Assembly (NCBI GenBank): GCA_001931875.2
Contig: MSJH02000799.1
Coordinates: 124,001 to 188,000, forward strand
Direction of reading: 5' to 3'
DNA from: Byssochlamys sp. IMV 00236
Taxonomy: Eukaryota > Ascomycota > Eurotiomycetes > Eurotiales > Thermoascaceae
DNA: 64,000 bases
In this document: piece by piece, positions 35,219-45,169 of the stretch
How the letters are laid out: the number at the start of each line of letters is the position of its first letter
Numbering within the stretch: the first letter of the stretch is position 1
Program-made: the position numbers and the translations under genes
The notes under the pieces: model-generated
What the model was told of the DNA's origin: nothing
The model's input: only the letters and a program-made list of their open reading frames with translations
The model's database searches: none

Positions 35219-36361
35219 ATGTCCTCACAGTATGGGGTACCAGCCACTCCTCGCGTGATATCACCTTCTCCAACACCATCAGAACGGTCAAATTCGCGAG
35301 ATGGCTATTTTACACGTTCCGCTGCGCGGCGCCAGTGGATGACATCGCCCCAGACAATATCGGAAGGATCTAAAGATGAGGAAGAAGTCGATGATTCCAG
35401 GACACAGTCTCGGACAAGCTCTCGCAGTCCTGCTGTATCATCCAGTCCCAGGAAGCGTCCTCCTCGACTTAGCTCTGCTAAAAAGACGCCTGTCGTGAAG
35501 TCGGAGCCCTTGACAAACGGGTTTCTGTCACCACCCCATAAGGAGAGCGGCTGGCATGATATCTCTCGGTCTCCCTCACCCCTGGGGCTTATCCCGCTTC
35601 ACCAGCGGTACCGCGCTTTCATCCATCGGCACGAAATTCCCCGCAAGCTTCTGCACGTGTCGATCGGCTTCCTGACGCTGTATCTTTACAGTCGCGGAAT
35701 TCAAACGTACCAGATCACCCCATGGCTATTTTCCGCTCTAGTCCCTATTGCTGCGACCGATTTCCTCCGCCATCGATTCGAGGCCGTGAACAAGCTCTAT
35801 ATCAAAGTGCTGGGTGCGCTCATGCGTGAGACGGAGGTGCAGGGCTACAATGGCGTTATCTGGTATCTGCTTGGAGCTTATGTTGTGCTCAAGTTCTTCT
35901 CCAAGGATGTCGGGGTCATGGGCGTCCTCCTCCTGAGCTGGTGCGACACCGCCGCGTCCACTGTGGGTCGCCTCTATGGAAAATATACACCAAAGATCCG
36001 CGACGGCAAGAGTGTGGCAGGCACCCTTGCGGCCTGGACAGTGGGCGTTGTTACAGCAGCCGCCTTCTGGGGATGGTTTGTTCCGACTATGGGAGCCTTC
36101 CCCAATGATCCTGAGGGATCGTTCATGTTCACCGGCCGTCTCAATCTCCTGCCTACCTCGATCAGAGGCCTCCTGGGATGGTCCCAGGACAGCTCGAATG
36201 GAGTCATCACCGGACCTCTGGCTCTCGGTGTGATGAGCGTCGTTTCTGGAATCGTCGCGGCGGGAAGTGAAATGATCGATCTCTTCGGATGGGACGATAA
36301 CCTGACCATCCCCGTCCTGAGCGGTATTGGTTTATGGGGTTTCCTTAAGATTTTTGGTTAA
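35219..36361 (+). CDS. CTP-dependent diacylglycerol kinase, Dgk1-like
   Basis: ER/nuclear-envelope membrane enzyme that phosphorylates diacylglycerol to phosphatidate using CTP, opposing the lipin Pah1 in phospholipid and droplet control. Single exon, 380 aa from the ATG at 35219. The N-terminal ~130 residues are Ser/Pro-rich and basic, likely cytosolic. From HEIPRKLLHVSIGFLTLYLY onward there are several membrane helices with the CTP-transferase signatures (FLRHRFEAVNKLY, GVLLLSWCDTAASTVGRLYG, KYTPKIRDGKSVAGTLAAW) and a hydrophobic C-terminus containing AAGSEMIDLFGWDDNLTIPV. These motifs are those of yeast Dgk1. An upstream in-frame ATG at 35054 would add 55 residues but is probably leader. 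Confidence 0.88.
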   Translation: MSSQYGVPATPRVISPSPTPSERSNSRDGYFTRSAARRQWMTSPQTISEGSKDEEEVDDSRTQSRTSSRSPAVSSSPRKRPPRLSSAKKTPVVKSEPLTNGFLSPPHKESGWHDISRSPSPLGLIPLHQRYRAFIHRHEIPRKLLHVSIGFLTLYLYSRGIQTYQITPWLFSALVPIAATDFLRHRFEAVNKLYIKVLGALMRETEVQGYNGVIWYLLGAYVVLKFFSKDVGVMGVLLLSWCDTAASTVGRLYGKYTPKIRDGKSVAGTLAAWTVGVVTAAAFWGWFVPTMGAFPNDPEGSFMFTGRLNLLPTSIRGLLGWSQDSSNGVITGPLALGVMSVVSGIVAAGSEMIDLFGWDDNLTIPVLSGIGLWGFLKIFG

Positions 36362-37203
36362 TTACTTACACAGTACCCACGCTGTCTTACACTTGTAATG
36401 CCCTTTCACGTCATGCATAAGCTTCTCAGTCCAGTTGATACCTTTGCTTTCCCCTTTATATTCTCCATCGATCCTCCTCCAATCACACATAACAATCCGT
36501 TCTACGGTGACAGGATCCGAATCCCTCTTGGCCCATTTGACGATTTCACCAGCGTCAACTTTCAAGCATCGATACCTTCACGTCATGTTCTTATCCCGGA
36601 CATCCCACCCCTAGTTTTTGGGTACCGAATTTTGCAACGTCCTCTCGGTTCGCATAGCGTTCAGTTCACCTTTGAAATAGACAGGAACTAATATAACTGT
36701 TCCGTCTTCTCTCTTCTGAGACTCAAGAAAATATATACAATGCGCTTTGTGCAGCTTCTTTTTTTATTTTTTATTTTTTATTTTTCTTGTAATGTAAATA
36801 GATATTGCTAGTTCTCGAAGTGGAGTAAGTCTCTGGTATTTCGATTCACTTCCCCGTCTAGATGGTATCTGTGATGTAAGAAGTTCTCTTGGTATATAAG
36901 TTTAGTTTAGGATAGATAGGTAGAATGCATACAGGCAATTTAGACATGGAGATGTGCACGTGCGGTATTACTTTTCTGGTGCTACCAGTAGTATTATCCG
37001 ACTATGACCAATTAATTATCCAGCACTGTATCTGTCATCTATGCAAGAGGATTCAAAAAATAGATACTCGAGAAACGCGGAATCATTCTCCAATTGAAGA
37101 GCAGATAGACTCCCACCACCAAAAGGGAACGTAATCGTCCTAGGGACAAGGACTCCACCAACGCCTTCCAAAAAAGGATGGGAATATAGAGAAGTCCAAA
37201 ATC
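36362..37203. other. Convergent 3' region, Dgk1-like / Yen1-like
   Basis: 3' flanks of two convergent genes, with T-rich runs near 36755-36790 suitable for 3' end formation. A 97-codon frame at 36398-36691 directly after the Dgk1-like stop has no family resemblance. No gene is supported. Confidence 0.5.
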
Positions 37204-39978
37204 CTACGTCAAATCAATAATGTCTACTCGTGAAGGCTTCTTCTTGTTGCTCTTTTCGGAAGCTGTCGACGGGTTGGAAGACTTTGTATTTCCTGTCTGG
37301 TCGGTATTCGGCTCGTCGTCTGGAGTCCCCTCTGCTCTCCAAGATCCTTTCTGAGTTGTTACCGAGTACGTGTGTCTCGGTGACGTTCGCGGTTGACGAC
37401 GTTTCGCTGGTTTGCCTGGAGAGGTCTCTGTCGGTTGGGGGGCAGTAGTTGTTTCATTCTTTGGAGGCGCTTTCTCGTTAACTTCGGATTTTGATTGTTC
37501 AGCATGCGAACCACGCGTTGAAGGTTTAGGTTCCAAATTCAGGCCTAACAAGTCTTCCAGCGAAGGCAAGTCTGCGTCTACATCTGGAGACGGCGATAGA
37601 TCTGTGGTTTTTGTTGTCACTGCATCGTGTTGATGAGGACGGGGGCGAGCGTTTGGTTTTGAGTTCTCCGGCTCTGGACCTGTCGATCTCGTAGATGATC
37701 CCAAGGGACTGATTTCCCCAGTTGCTTCCGCTTTGGCCACTACCTGACGGGGCTTTTGTCGACCACTGCTGCGCTTCTGCTCCTTGATGGGGGACGACGA
37801 GGAGGCCGCATTACGCGGAATGCGTCTAGCTGTCTTTGTCGTGGCCGATTTTGGGGAGCTTACTGTCTCACGAGTGGCAGTGAGGTCTTGCGGCCGAGAT
37901 GGAGGCGACAATACTATCGATTCCTTATCATCCGTGCTTTCGTCAAGCTTATCCCCTGCGTTAGAACGTGAGGTACGGCCCTTTGCCTTCAACTTTGGGG
38001 CTTTATCAGCAGGGCGGGATTTGGGTGTTTGCGTTTGCGTGTCTGATGCTGTATGTGCCGAGCAGAACTCATCAACAAGCTCATCGATACTCTTTGAATA
38101 GGTCCTCTCGAGGGTCGCTCTCAGCCATCAGTACGGCGTCCGCGTTGAGTCAAATTAGGCGGTAGTACCTAGCTTTCCTTCATTCTCCCAGGTGCTTGTA
38201 GGACTCGATTCGGGCGTTGTGCTTGAGCGAGCCGCATCCAAAAGCTGTACTTTTCTGGCGGGAGATATGTCCGACCTGGATTTGGCGGTACTGTAATATT
38301 TAAAAAGACTTCCGGGTTTCATGCCTGGGTCTATAGTCTTCTTTCCCCTCGTGGCGTTGGTACCCTTCGTAGACGCTGACTTTGCCTTCCTTTTCGGTGC
38401 TGTCGCCTTTTTGAGCTGTTCTCGCCTCCACGTGTCCACCGCACTCGGAGCCCCTATTTCCGCCACAGTCTCTAGAACCCATATCTTCATCGGTTCATAT
38501 GGGTTGTAGAACTTGGCTGGCTGCTGTGAGTCCTGAGCTTGAGCCTCTGCTTCAGAGTCACTGTCTTCCTCATCAATGACGTCTTCGGACCCCTGGACCT
38601 CTTGTTGTTGTTGGGGGAGTGGAGGATTAGGTTCCTCGGCCTCCAAGTCAAGACCGACAACGTCAATTGGGACCATTTCCATCTGTAACTGAGGCAGGCC
38701 ATCTGTGCTCCAGTGAGTACGGCTCTTATACACTCGCTGCGCCGTTGGAATGGTAGTGTTTGGGACGAAAGAGCCATAACCCTGAAGTACAGTTGCAGGC
38801 TTTTGTAACCGAAGCCTGTAAGAGACCAAAGGTTCAGCCAGGCATCTGACAATCTTCCTAGCCCCAGAGCGATACTTCCAATCAAGGAATTCTGCGGCAA
38901 ACATCCTTAGTTCCAGCGCGTCAATTTCATGGTCCCAAGCGTTGACCAGCCGTCGTCGTAGCACTTCCACTTCTTCATCGGAGGAAACCACTGGATTGGC
39001 ATAATACGAGAGTATTTCCTTGTCTGGGAATGTCTCCGGAATTTTGACGGCCTTGTGCTTCGTCTGGAAGTAGCCGCTTTCATTTTCATCTAACTCGTAT
39101 TGCAGCCTGGTCCTCCATTCGTCCAATTTCACCTCAGCATCGGTGGCACCCGATCTGAGTATATCCAGGAGGTCAGAACCAAACCCTGCTCTGGCAATCT
39201 CCGCTGCGAGCTTGCTGCCGCATTTAGGAACGCCGGATGGTAGATAATCGCCTCCACTAAGAAGGGCAAAGAGGACCATCGCATCTGAATCTAGGGGAAC
39301 GTTTGCAGGCATTCCTTCCTCCTCCCGCGTCCGATAGCAGGTGATATGCGTAGCCGCGGCTGTTCCGCTCGACTTCTCTTTAGAGAAATTCATCACGGTA
39401 AGCGTGGAGCCAAACATCAGCGCGTCGACATCGTTACTCATCACAGCGTCAACGACGCCTGCTTTCTGTAGTCTTGCGCATTCAGCCTCAGCTTCTCCCG
39501 GGGCATCATGTCTGGGGAATTTGAAAAGGTCTATCAGAGTCTTTGAAAGACCAATAATCGGAGCTGATCCATAGCTGCGACCACCCACTGCTTTTCCCCG
39601 TTTAAATGGCGGCTTATGCCGTCCATCATACACAAAAAGAGGGTGCACAGGGAGAGCCAAGAACTTTAACAGTCTGTATACTAGAGTCCGCAGTTCTGGA
39701 TTTGTCCCTCCCCGTCCCGATTGGACTTGGAACAGCCATATCGAAATATCAACAGCGATGCGGATGGGCCGCGAAGTCCGCTCCAGGTGAGTGATCGCCA
39801 ACCTAGAGAGAGCGATGCGATCCCCAGGCCCGATCGCATTTATAAGTCTATTTCCAGTTAGTAAGATCAACAGAAACGAAGGATCCTGTCCGCGAGATCA
39901 CGGCTCGGAATTGGCTTCGGCACGCGACGGTAGTTGTGTTGCGACGATGGGGAATATCGCTTACCCAGGAATCCCCAT
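37204..39978 (-). CDS. Yen1/GEN1-like Holliday junction resolvase
   Basis: XPG/Rad2-family nuclease expected to cut Holliday junctions and branched DNA in the nucleus. Exon 1 is 39978..39965, only 14 nt, encoding MGIP plus part of Gly. Exon 2 is 39847..38169 and exon 3 about 38117..37204; 868 aa in frame. The start MGIPGLINAIGPGDRI is the family's N-terminal helix. Catalytic acidic residues are visible: Asp about 38 (IAVDISIW), Asp 79 (FVYDGRHKP), Glu 123 and 125 (PGEAEAECARLQ), Asp 144 and 146 (SNDVDALMFG), Asp 205 (LSGGDYLPSGV). A GEN1-type chromo-like part and a long disordered basic, SP/TP-rich tail follow, consistent with cell-cycle control by phosphorylation. The exon 2/3 junction (intron 38168..38118) is the least certain because several AG acceptors lie close together. 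Confidence 0.85.
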
Positions 39979-40450
39979 TTGCAATTTTATCTTACGGAAA
40001 TATCCATCATCTAGAAGAGATGATAATAGAGGCTGTCGTAACAGGGTCTAGAACAGGCGATCTATGACCAGTCGTGCGTGTTCCTCACTGTTTTGTTGTG
40101 GTTGTTGTTGGATGAAGGAAGATCCAATCAGGGATGTTTCTGAAACAGTGGAAAGTTGTCACGTGAAAAAGACCGCGGAGGTAGAGTGTTGTCTGCGAAC
40201 CACTTAACTATGCGCTCAGAGTCGGGGGAGTTTCAATTTCGCGATCAGTTCGCGTCTCTGACAATTGGTATTGTTTCGAATGATTATGTCCTCAATTGGA
40301 ACTGATATGACGCGCATCTGGTAAGACGAGACCGGAAAACGTAGGTATCTTTCACTTGCGACCTCACTTGCGACCTCACTTGCGCTTCCCGCGCGGATAC
40401 CGAGTGAGAGTAAACAAAAAGGAGCGCATCAGCGTTAGTGAAAGGCTACG
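39979..40450. promoter_or_regulatory. Bidirectional promoter, Yen1-like / Arp10-like
   Basis: 472 bp between two divergent start codons, so both promoters must lie here. It holds a CACGTG element in ttgtcacgtgaaaaa near 40159. The Arp10-like leader contains a 12-bp tandem repeat at 40353-40385. Confidence 0.6.
40353..40385. repeat. 12-bp tandem repeat in 5' leader
   Basis: The unit cacttgcgacct occurs twice in full and once in part (cacttgcgc), 66-98 bases before the Arp10-like ATG. Confidence 0.9.
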
Positions 40451-42154
40451 ATGTCAACGATGGCCACGGCCACTTCTGGGATCGATAGGAAGCCTTCTAT
40501 TTCAGGATCCGGTGCAGTGCGCTCCAGCACGCGATACAGCCAGCAGACCGAACCGTCCTCACCACATACCCCTCGACACTCGCATCGTCGGTCAATAGTG
40601 TCCTTCTCTCAGACGTCGACGTCGTCGCCCGGTTCTTCGTTTCGGAATGAAGAAGACGCAGTCATATTCGAATTCGGGACACGATGGCTAAGAGCGGGAT
40701 TTGAGGGTGATAGTGCGCCTATCTGCAAGGTTGGTTTTGGTCCGGAGGAATCAAGAAAGGCCGGTGATTACAGAGGATGGATAAAGACTCCAGGTGGTGG
40801 GAATGCGGGAGACAGAAAGCGATCAATGAAGGCAGAGGAGTGGACGCGACGATATGAACTTTGGCGAATGGATCTACGAGATGTTGATCTGGCCCTGGTC
40901 GACGATAAGATCGAGCGCGCCGTTCGAGAGATATACAACAACTATTTGCTCACAGATGCTGGCAACTCGCGACTGGTCTTGGTCATACCTTCGATCGTAC
41001 CTCATCCGTTACTGTCCTCCGTACTCTCCACCCTCTTCAACCGTTGGAGATATCCGAGCATTACACTTCTCCCGTCACCTACGATGGCCGCGGTAGCAGC
41101 AGGGCTGCGCTCAGCTTTGGTGGTGGATCTAGGCTGGGCAGAGACCACCGTCACTGGTCTCTACGAATACCGCGAGATCGAGACGAAACGAAGTACTCGA
41201 GGCATGAAGCTGTTGATGCAGGAGATGGGAAGATTTCTCACTGCATTGGCTGAGAAGCGTGACCAGGAGACAGACGAGAATGATAGGATATCAGTCGGGT
41301 TCGATTATTGCGAAGAGGTCGTCAGCCGATTCGCATGGTGCAAGCTTCGTGATGAACCCGAACCAAGTCCAGACACTCCTCGTACGCCTAGCTTCAGAAT
41401 GGCCTCGATTCCGTCGCCTTCGAACCCCTCCGTGTACATCGAGGTGCCGTTCTCGAGGTTCGCTGACCAGGTGGATATCGCGCTCTTCGCCGACGGCGTA
41501 TCTGACTGGAACTTGGACGATCAAGAGAAGCCCATTGACGAACTTGTATATCGCACTCTCCTTGCGCTTCCACCCGACGTTCGCGGATCATGCATGTCGC
41601 GAATCATCTTCACCGGTGGCGGTGCCAACATCCCTGGAATACGGCGCCGGATCCTGCAAGACGTCTCTTCCCTCGTCCGTCGCTACGGTTGGAGTTCCAT
41701 CCGCGGTAGGGTGATTGACGAGCAGCGCAAAAAGCTCCAAGGACTCAGCATCAATCAACAATCCCATCAGTCATCATCATCATCGTCCTCTGCACATCGA
41801 CCACCCTCTTCTTCCTCCTCCGTCACGATTCCGGATACGTTCAACACTGATGCCGACCATATCCAGCAGGAAGAGCTCGATTTCGTCGAACAGAAGCTTC
41901 GTCGCACACGCAAGGATCTCCATGGACCTCCTGTCCATGGTATCTTCCGCCAGGTCGATACCTTAGGTCCCTGGGCCGGTGCCAGTCTCGTGGCCAGTAT
42001 GAAGCTTCGCGGTCTAGTAGAGATCGAGCGGGAGAAGTTCCTACAACATGGTCTGGCAGGCGCGAGTCGAGATTCCGATGCGCATGTTCCTGATCGACGG
42101 TCTGGACTGCGGGCTGGAGATCGCTCGAGTTGGACGTTGGCGGGGTGGGGATGA
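40451..42154 (+). CDS. Actin-related protein, Arp10/RO7-like dynactin subunit
   Basis: Single exon, 567 aa. After a Ser/Thr-rich N-terminus of ~65 residues comes an actin-fold protein: VIFEFGTRWLRAGFEGDSAP, RLVLVIPSIVPHPLLSSVL, SALVVDLGWAETTVTGLYEY and IIFTGGGANIPGIRRRIL (about residue 388). The divergent phosphate loops and length fit the fungal Arp10 / Neurospora RO-7 type. That protein caps the pointed end of the dynactin Arp1 filament and supports dynein-driven nuclear movement in hyphae. Insertions include a Ser/His-rich stretch near residue 440 absent from actin. ATP binding may be weak given the divergent motifs. The second ATG at codon 4 is an equally possible start. Confidence 0.75.
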   Translation: MSTMATATSGIDRKPSISGSGAVRSSTRYSQQTEPSSPHTPRHSHRRSIVSFSQTSTSSPGSSFRNEEDAVIFEFGTRWLRAGFEGDSAPICKVGFGPEESRKAGDYRGWIKTPGGGNAGDRKRSMKAEEWTRRYELWRMDLRDVDLALVDDKIERAVREIYNNYLLTDAGNSRLVLVIPSIVPHPLLSSVLSTLFNRWRYPSITLLPSPTMAAVAAGLRSALVVDLGWAETTVTGLYEYREIETKRSTRGMKLLMQEMGRFLTALAEKRDQETDENDRISVGFDYCEEVVSRFAWCKLRDEPEPSPDTPRTPSFRMASIPSPSNPSVYIEVPFSRFADQVDIALFADGVSDWNLDDQEKPIDELVYRTLLALPPDVRGSCMSRIIFTGGGANIPGIRRRILQDVSSLVRRYGWSSIRGRVIDEQRKKLQGLSINQQSHQSSSSSSSAHRPPSSSSSVTIPDTFNTDADHIQQEELDFVEQKLRRTRKDLHGPPVHGIFRQVDTLGPWAGASLVASMKLRGLVEIEREKFLQHGLAGASRDSDAHVPDRRSGLRAGDRSSWTLAGWG

Positions 42155-42519
42155 GACAGATGTGCCCTTATCTCGCTTGTATGTTGTATGCCTGTATGTA
42201 GACATTTGATCCATTACACAAATAGATACCCGGACTTGTCGTTCTCGTGAACTACTACTGCCTTGTTAAACTCAACTCCATACGGACATTCACGGATATC
42301 GATTCTACATGCGTAACAGGATAGAATGGAAGCACAGCTCCATCGCTAACTAGTGATGAGTTGTTTATTTGGACATCTAAAGTAGAAAAAAGTATGTCCA
42401 TTTATATACAGCCTTTTTTTCAAGGGCGGGTATTAGTTAAGGAGTATATAAGAACTATAGGAGCTTGACGAAGCTGCCAGACATAGATGACCAGCAAACT
42501 AGTTAATCTCCAGACAGTT
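42155..42519. other. Convergent 3' region, Arp10-like / epimerase
   Basis: 3' flanks of two convergent genes. AT-rich, no gene is supported. Confidence 0.5.
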
Positions 42520-43740
42520 CTATGGGATTGTGCTGAAAGTGTAGGTGGCCCAGTTGACTGCCGGCCCCGACTCAGGAGAAAATTCCTGGTATGGCAACTG
42601 GCCCCATTGAGGGTTATTGATACCGTCGATCCAGCCCTCGGTCTCAATGACGAGACAACCGTGCTTGTTGACGAATTTGGCACCTCCATTGTTGCGCTTG
42701 ATTTGCGATTCTTTGACGGGGATGGTGCCGTTCTGGCCGTTACAAGCGTAGATCTGCAGAGCCTGCTGGTTCGTCGCAACTTCCAGGGCGATGCCTGTTG
42801 TGGAGGAGTTCATCTTGAGGACGGAAGCGATTGAGTCCGGAGCAGCGGTGGCTGGAGGACGGTCCACGATGAAGCAGTTGTCGTAGCCGTAGCAGCCTGT
42901 GCCACAGACGCCGTCGGAATACTGGAGATCCTGGCCGACGAGCTTGCCAGAAGTAAAGTCCATCACGCCGTGATTGGATTGCGCAACATCTGCGATGGTT
43001 CCGTTCGGGATCAAGATGCCGTCAGTAGCGACGTAGCGCTGCGACAATGGCAGCTGCAGGAACGTGTCGTTGAGAATGGTCTCCTCCTTGAAAGCATTGA
43101 GGTTCCAGTAGATGTGGTTGGCCAACATGATCGGTGTCTTCTCCGTGAGGGCGAGAGAAACCAGCTTGGTCGTCAGTCGCGGCAGGCCATTCGGGTTCTC
43201 TGGAGTGCGGTCTGCATCCACGCTGAAGGTGGCATGAGTGATCACATCTCCAGGGAAATCTTCAAACCCAGAGTCCAGCAAGGAAAAGGTAACCGTCGAC
43301 TGAGAGGATGCTGTCACTGTCCAATTGCGCTGGTCATAACCAACCGGACCGCCGTGCAGAGTGTCGATTCCACCATTCTCATTCTCCGGGATGTGGTACT
43401 CTTTGGTGCCAATCTCGAAGGTCCCGTTCTTGATTCGGTTCGCATAACGACCTACGACCGCTCCAAAGAACGTATGGTTGGTCTCGGTGTCGTGGAGATA
43501 CTCTTTCGGGTCATCGTAGCCGACCACGACGTCCTGCAGGTTACCAGAACGGTCTGGCACCAGCAAGGACGTCAGACGCGCACCATAAGGGATGAACTTC
43601 GCCGTGATATTGTCTGCAGAAATGGTGTAGACCTTGAAATCATCATCCGTGGTCGTTGTTGTTGTCGTCCCCTGCGACGCTGGAGCTGGGGTAGCCAGTG
43701 CTGGTAGCACTGACAATGCCACTGGCAGGTACTGTTTCAT
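42520..43740 (-). CDS. Secreted aldose 1-epimerase (mutarotase)
   Basis: Galactose-mutarotase-like enzyme converting alpha and beta anomers of hexoses. Single exon, 406 aa from the ATG at 43740. The signal peptide is KQYLPVALSVLPALATPAPA, so the protein is extracellular, unlike the cytosolic Leloir-pathway enzyme. Family signatures are FIPYGARLTSLLVPDRSGN, NHTFFGAVVGRYANRI, the DTLHGG box, NHIYWNL with the catalytic-type His, and the C-terminal IETEGWIDGINNP...PYQEFSPESG containing the candidate catalytic Glu. Many N-x-S/T sequons suit a secreted glycoprotein. Longer in-frame starts at 43746 and 43881 exist. The longest would place a hydrophobic segment (LLVVYGLILITISFSFG) ahead of the signal peptide, making a membrane-anchored form conceivable. 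Confidence 0.87.
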   Translation of the reverse strand: MKQYLPVALSVLPALATPAPASQGTTTTTTTDDDFKVYTISADNITAKFIPYGARLTSLLVPDRSGNLQDVVVGYDDPKEYLHDTETNHTFFGAVVGRYANRIKNGTFEIGTKEYHIPENENGGIDTLHGGPVGYDQRNWTVTASSQSTVTFSLLDSGFEDFPGDVITHATFSVDADRTPENPNGLPRLTTKLVSLALTEKTPIMLANHIYWNLNAFKEETILNDTFLQLPLSQRYVATDGILIPNGTIADVAQSNHGVMDFTSGKLVGQDLQYSDGVCGTGCYGYDNCFIVDRPPATAAPDSIASVLKMNSSTTGIALEVATNQQALQIYACNGQNGTIPVKESQIKRNNGGAKFVNKHGCLVIETEGWIDGINNPQWGQLPYQEFSPESGPAVNWATYTFSTIP

Positions 43741-45169
43741 GTGCATCTTGAATCCAAAGGAGAAGGAGATGGTGATGAGAATCAGGCCATAGACTACGAG
43801 AAGACGAATCGACACCCGCGACGGACAGAGCAGAGAGCGACTTCCGGCCATCAGCCGGGACGCAGTTCCTTTATGAAGCATTTGTGCGAGCTATTCAGCC
43901 GGCATCACGCCCGACCTGCGGGCGGGGAAAGCTGGGGTAAGATGGCTGCTAGCAGCTCGCCTGTTCCTTCTTGCGGGATAATCGAGAGCTCGTGGCGCAA
44001 AGGCTGGCTCTGTGTCTCCCTTGCGCAGAGCTAACAGCTCCAGCTGCCGTCGTCCAGGCAGTTCCGGAATGCAATCTCAGGTATGGTGATGTAACGCTGC
44101 GCTTGGTTCGAGAGTCAAGCTTCGCCGGCGCACATGGCCAGCGTGTCTTCGTTGGATACGAGATCGTGTTGTGGCGCGCTGGATGCGGGGATGCTGGATG
44201 AATTCTCCAGTCGAGAGATCCGTGCTAGTTCTGTCTATCTATCCCCGATCGAACTTGACCGTATGACAGAGGATTTGAGGCGCGAACAACCGCGACTCTT
44301 CGCAATAATTTCTCCGGACGTTCTGTCCCTGAGAGTGAACCAGGGACAGGATAGCGTCGACGCCGTCGCGCCACGGAACGATTTCAAGTCGCTTATAGGC
44401 CAAGTCTTGCGGGGAGAAACATCCACAGCGTCGATCAACCGGAAGTGGGCAGGATGGGCGTGGACTCGTGGAGAGAAAGTACCAACCATACTCACGTCTC
44501 TGAAGTAGTTATCGACTTCTGAGGATGACATCTCAGGTGAGCATGAGATACAGTGTGCCACCTGCGTACTTCTCCCTAGTATGAATCCTGTAATCCTAGA
44601 ATCCTAGAAACATCGCTTACTGAGGTCAGAGTGTTGTAGGGAGGGCACTACGACTACGCGATCCGTGATATGCCTACAGACCCCACCATGATAGCTTGAG
44701 AACGGCTTTGGAAGGCATTACTGCTGCTAGAAACTACCATCATGCTTTATAATGGACAATGAACTTTTTACCATCGTCTGCCCTTCTCTGAGAAAATCCA
44801 AATACCATAATCCACCACTTCCGGATGCGGTTAAAGTGGCGGCTGTCACGGGAACGGCAGCGGACCGGATAAACGTATCCCCATCAGCTTATATAAGCAC
44901 AACACGCCGCTGGTCGGCATCGCGGACTGCCTGATCGGGATAGTTGTTTATGTTGTTCACCCTCGTGCGATTCGAATGCCCCGCGAAGAATGGCTGTCGT
45001 GTCCTTCCACAGCGCTCTTTAACACCATTGGGATGGAACTTGGCGTCTGCGCGGCAAGGGCAATCTCCCAGAATCGCGCGTTGCTCCACCGCTTTCCAAG
45101 CGCGGCAACTTCGACCCATTCTGACCTTTTGCGACTTGATCTCGCAGCTCTGCCTGGCGCTCATTCGCA
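43741..45169. other. Divergent intergenic region, epimerase / AT-hook gene
   Basis: About 1.4 kb. No clear gene. A possible small spliced minus-strand frame begins at 44531 (MSSSEVDNYFRD then gtgagt) and is listed as a finding. The rest is promoter and leader DNA. Confidence 0.45.

Noticed and set aside
36398..36691. 97-codon frame just after the Dgk1-like stop
   Set aside because: Same strand as and immediately downstream of the Dgk1-like gene, so probably 3' UTR. No homolog recognised.
42970..43707. 245-codon plus-strand frame
   Set aside because: Antisense shadow of the aldose 1-epimerase. No domain features.
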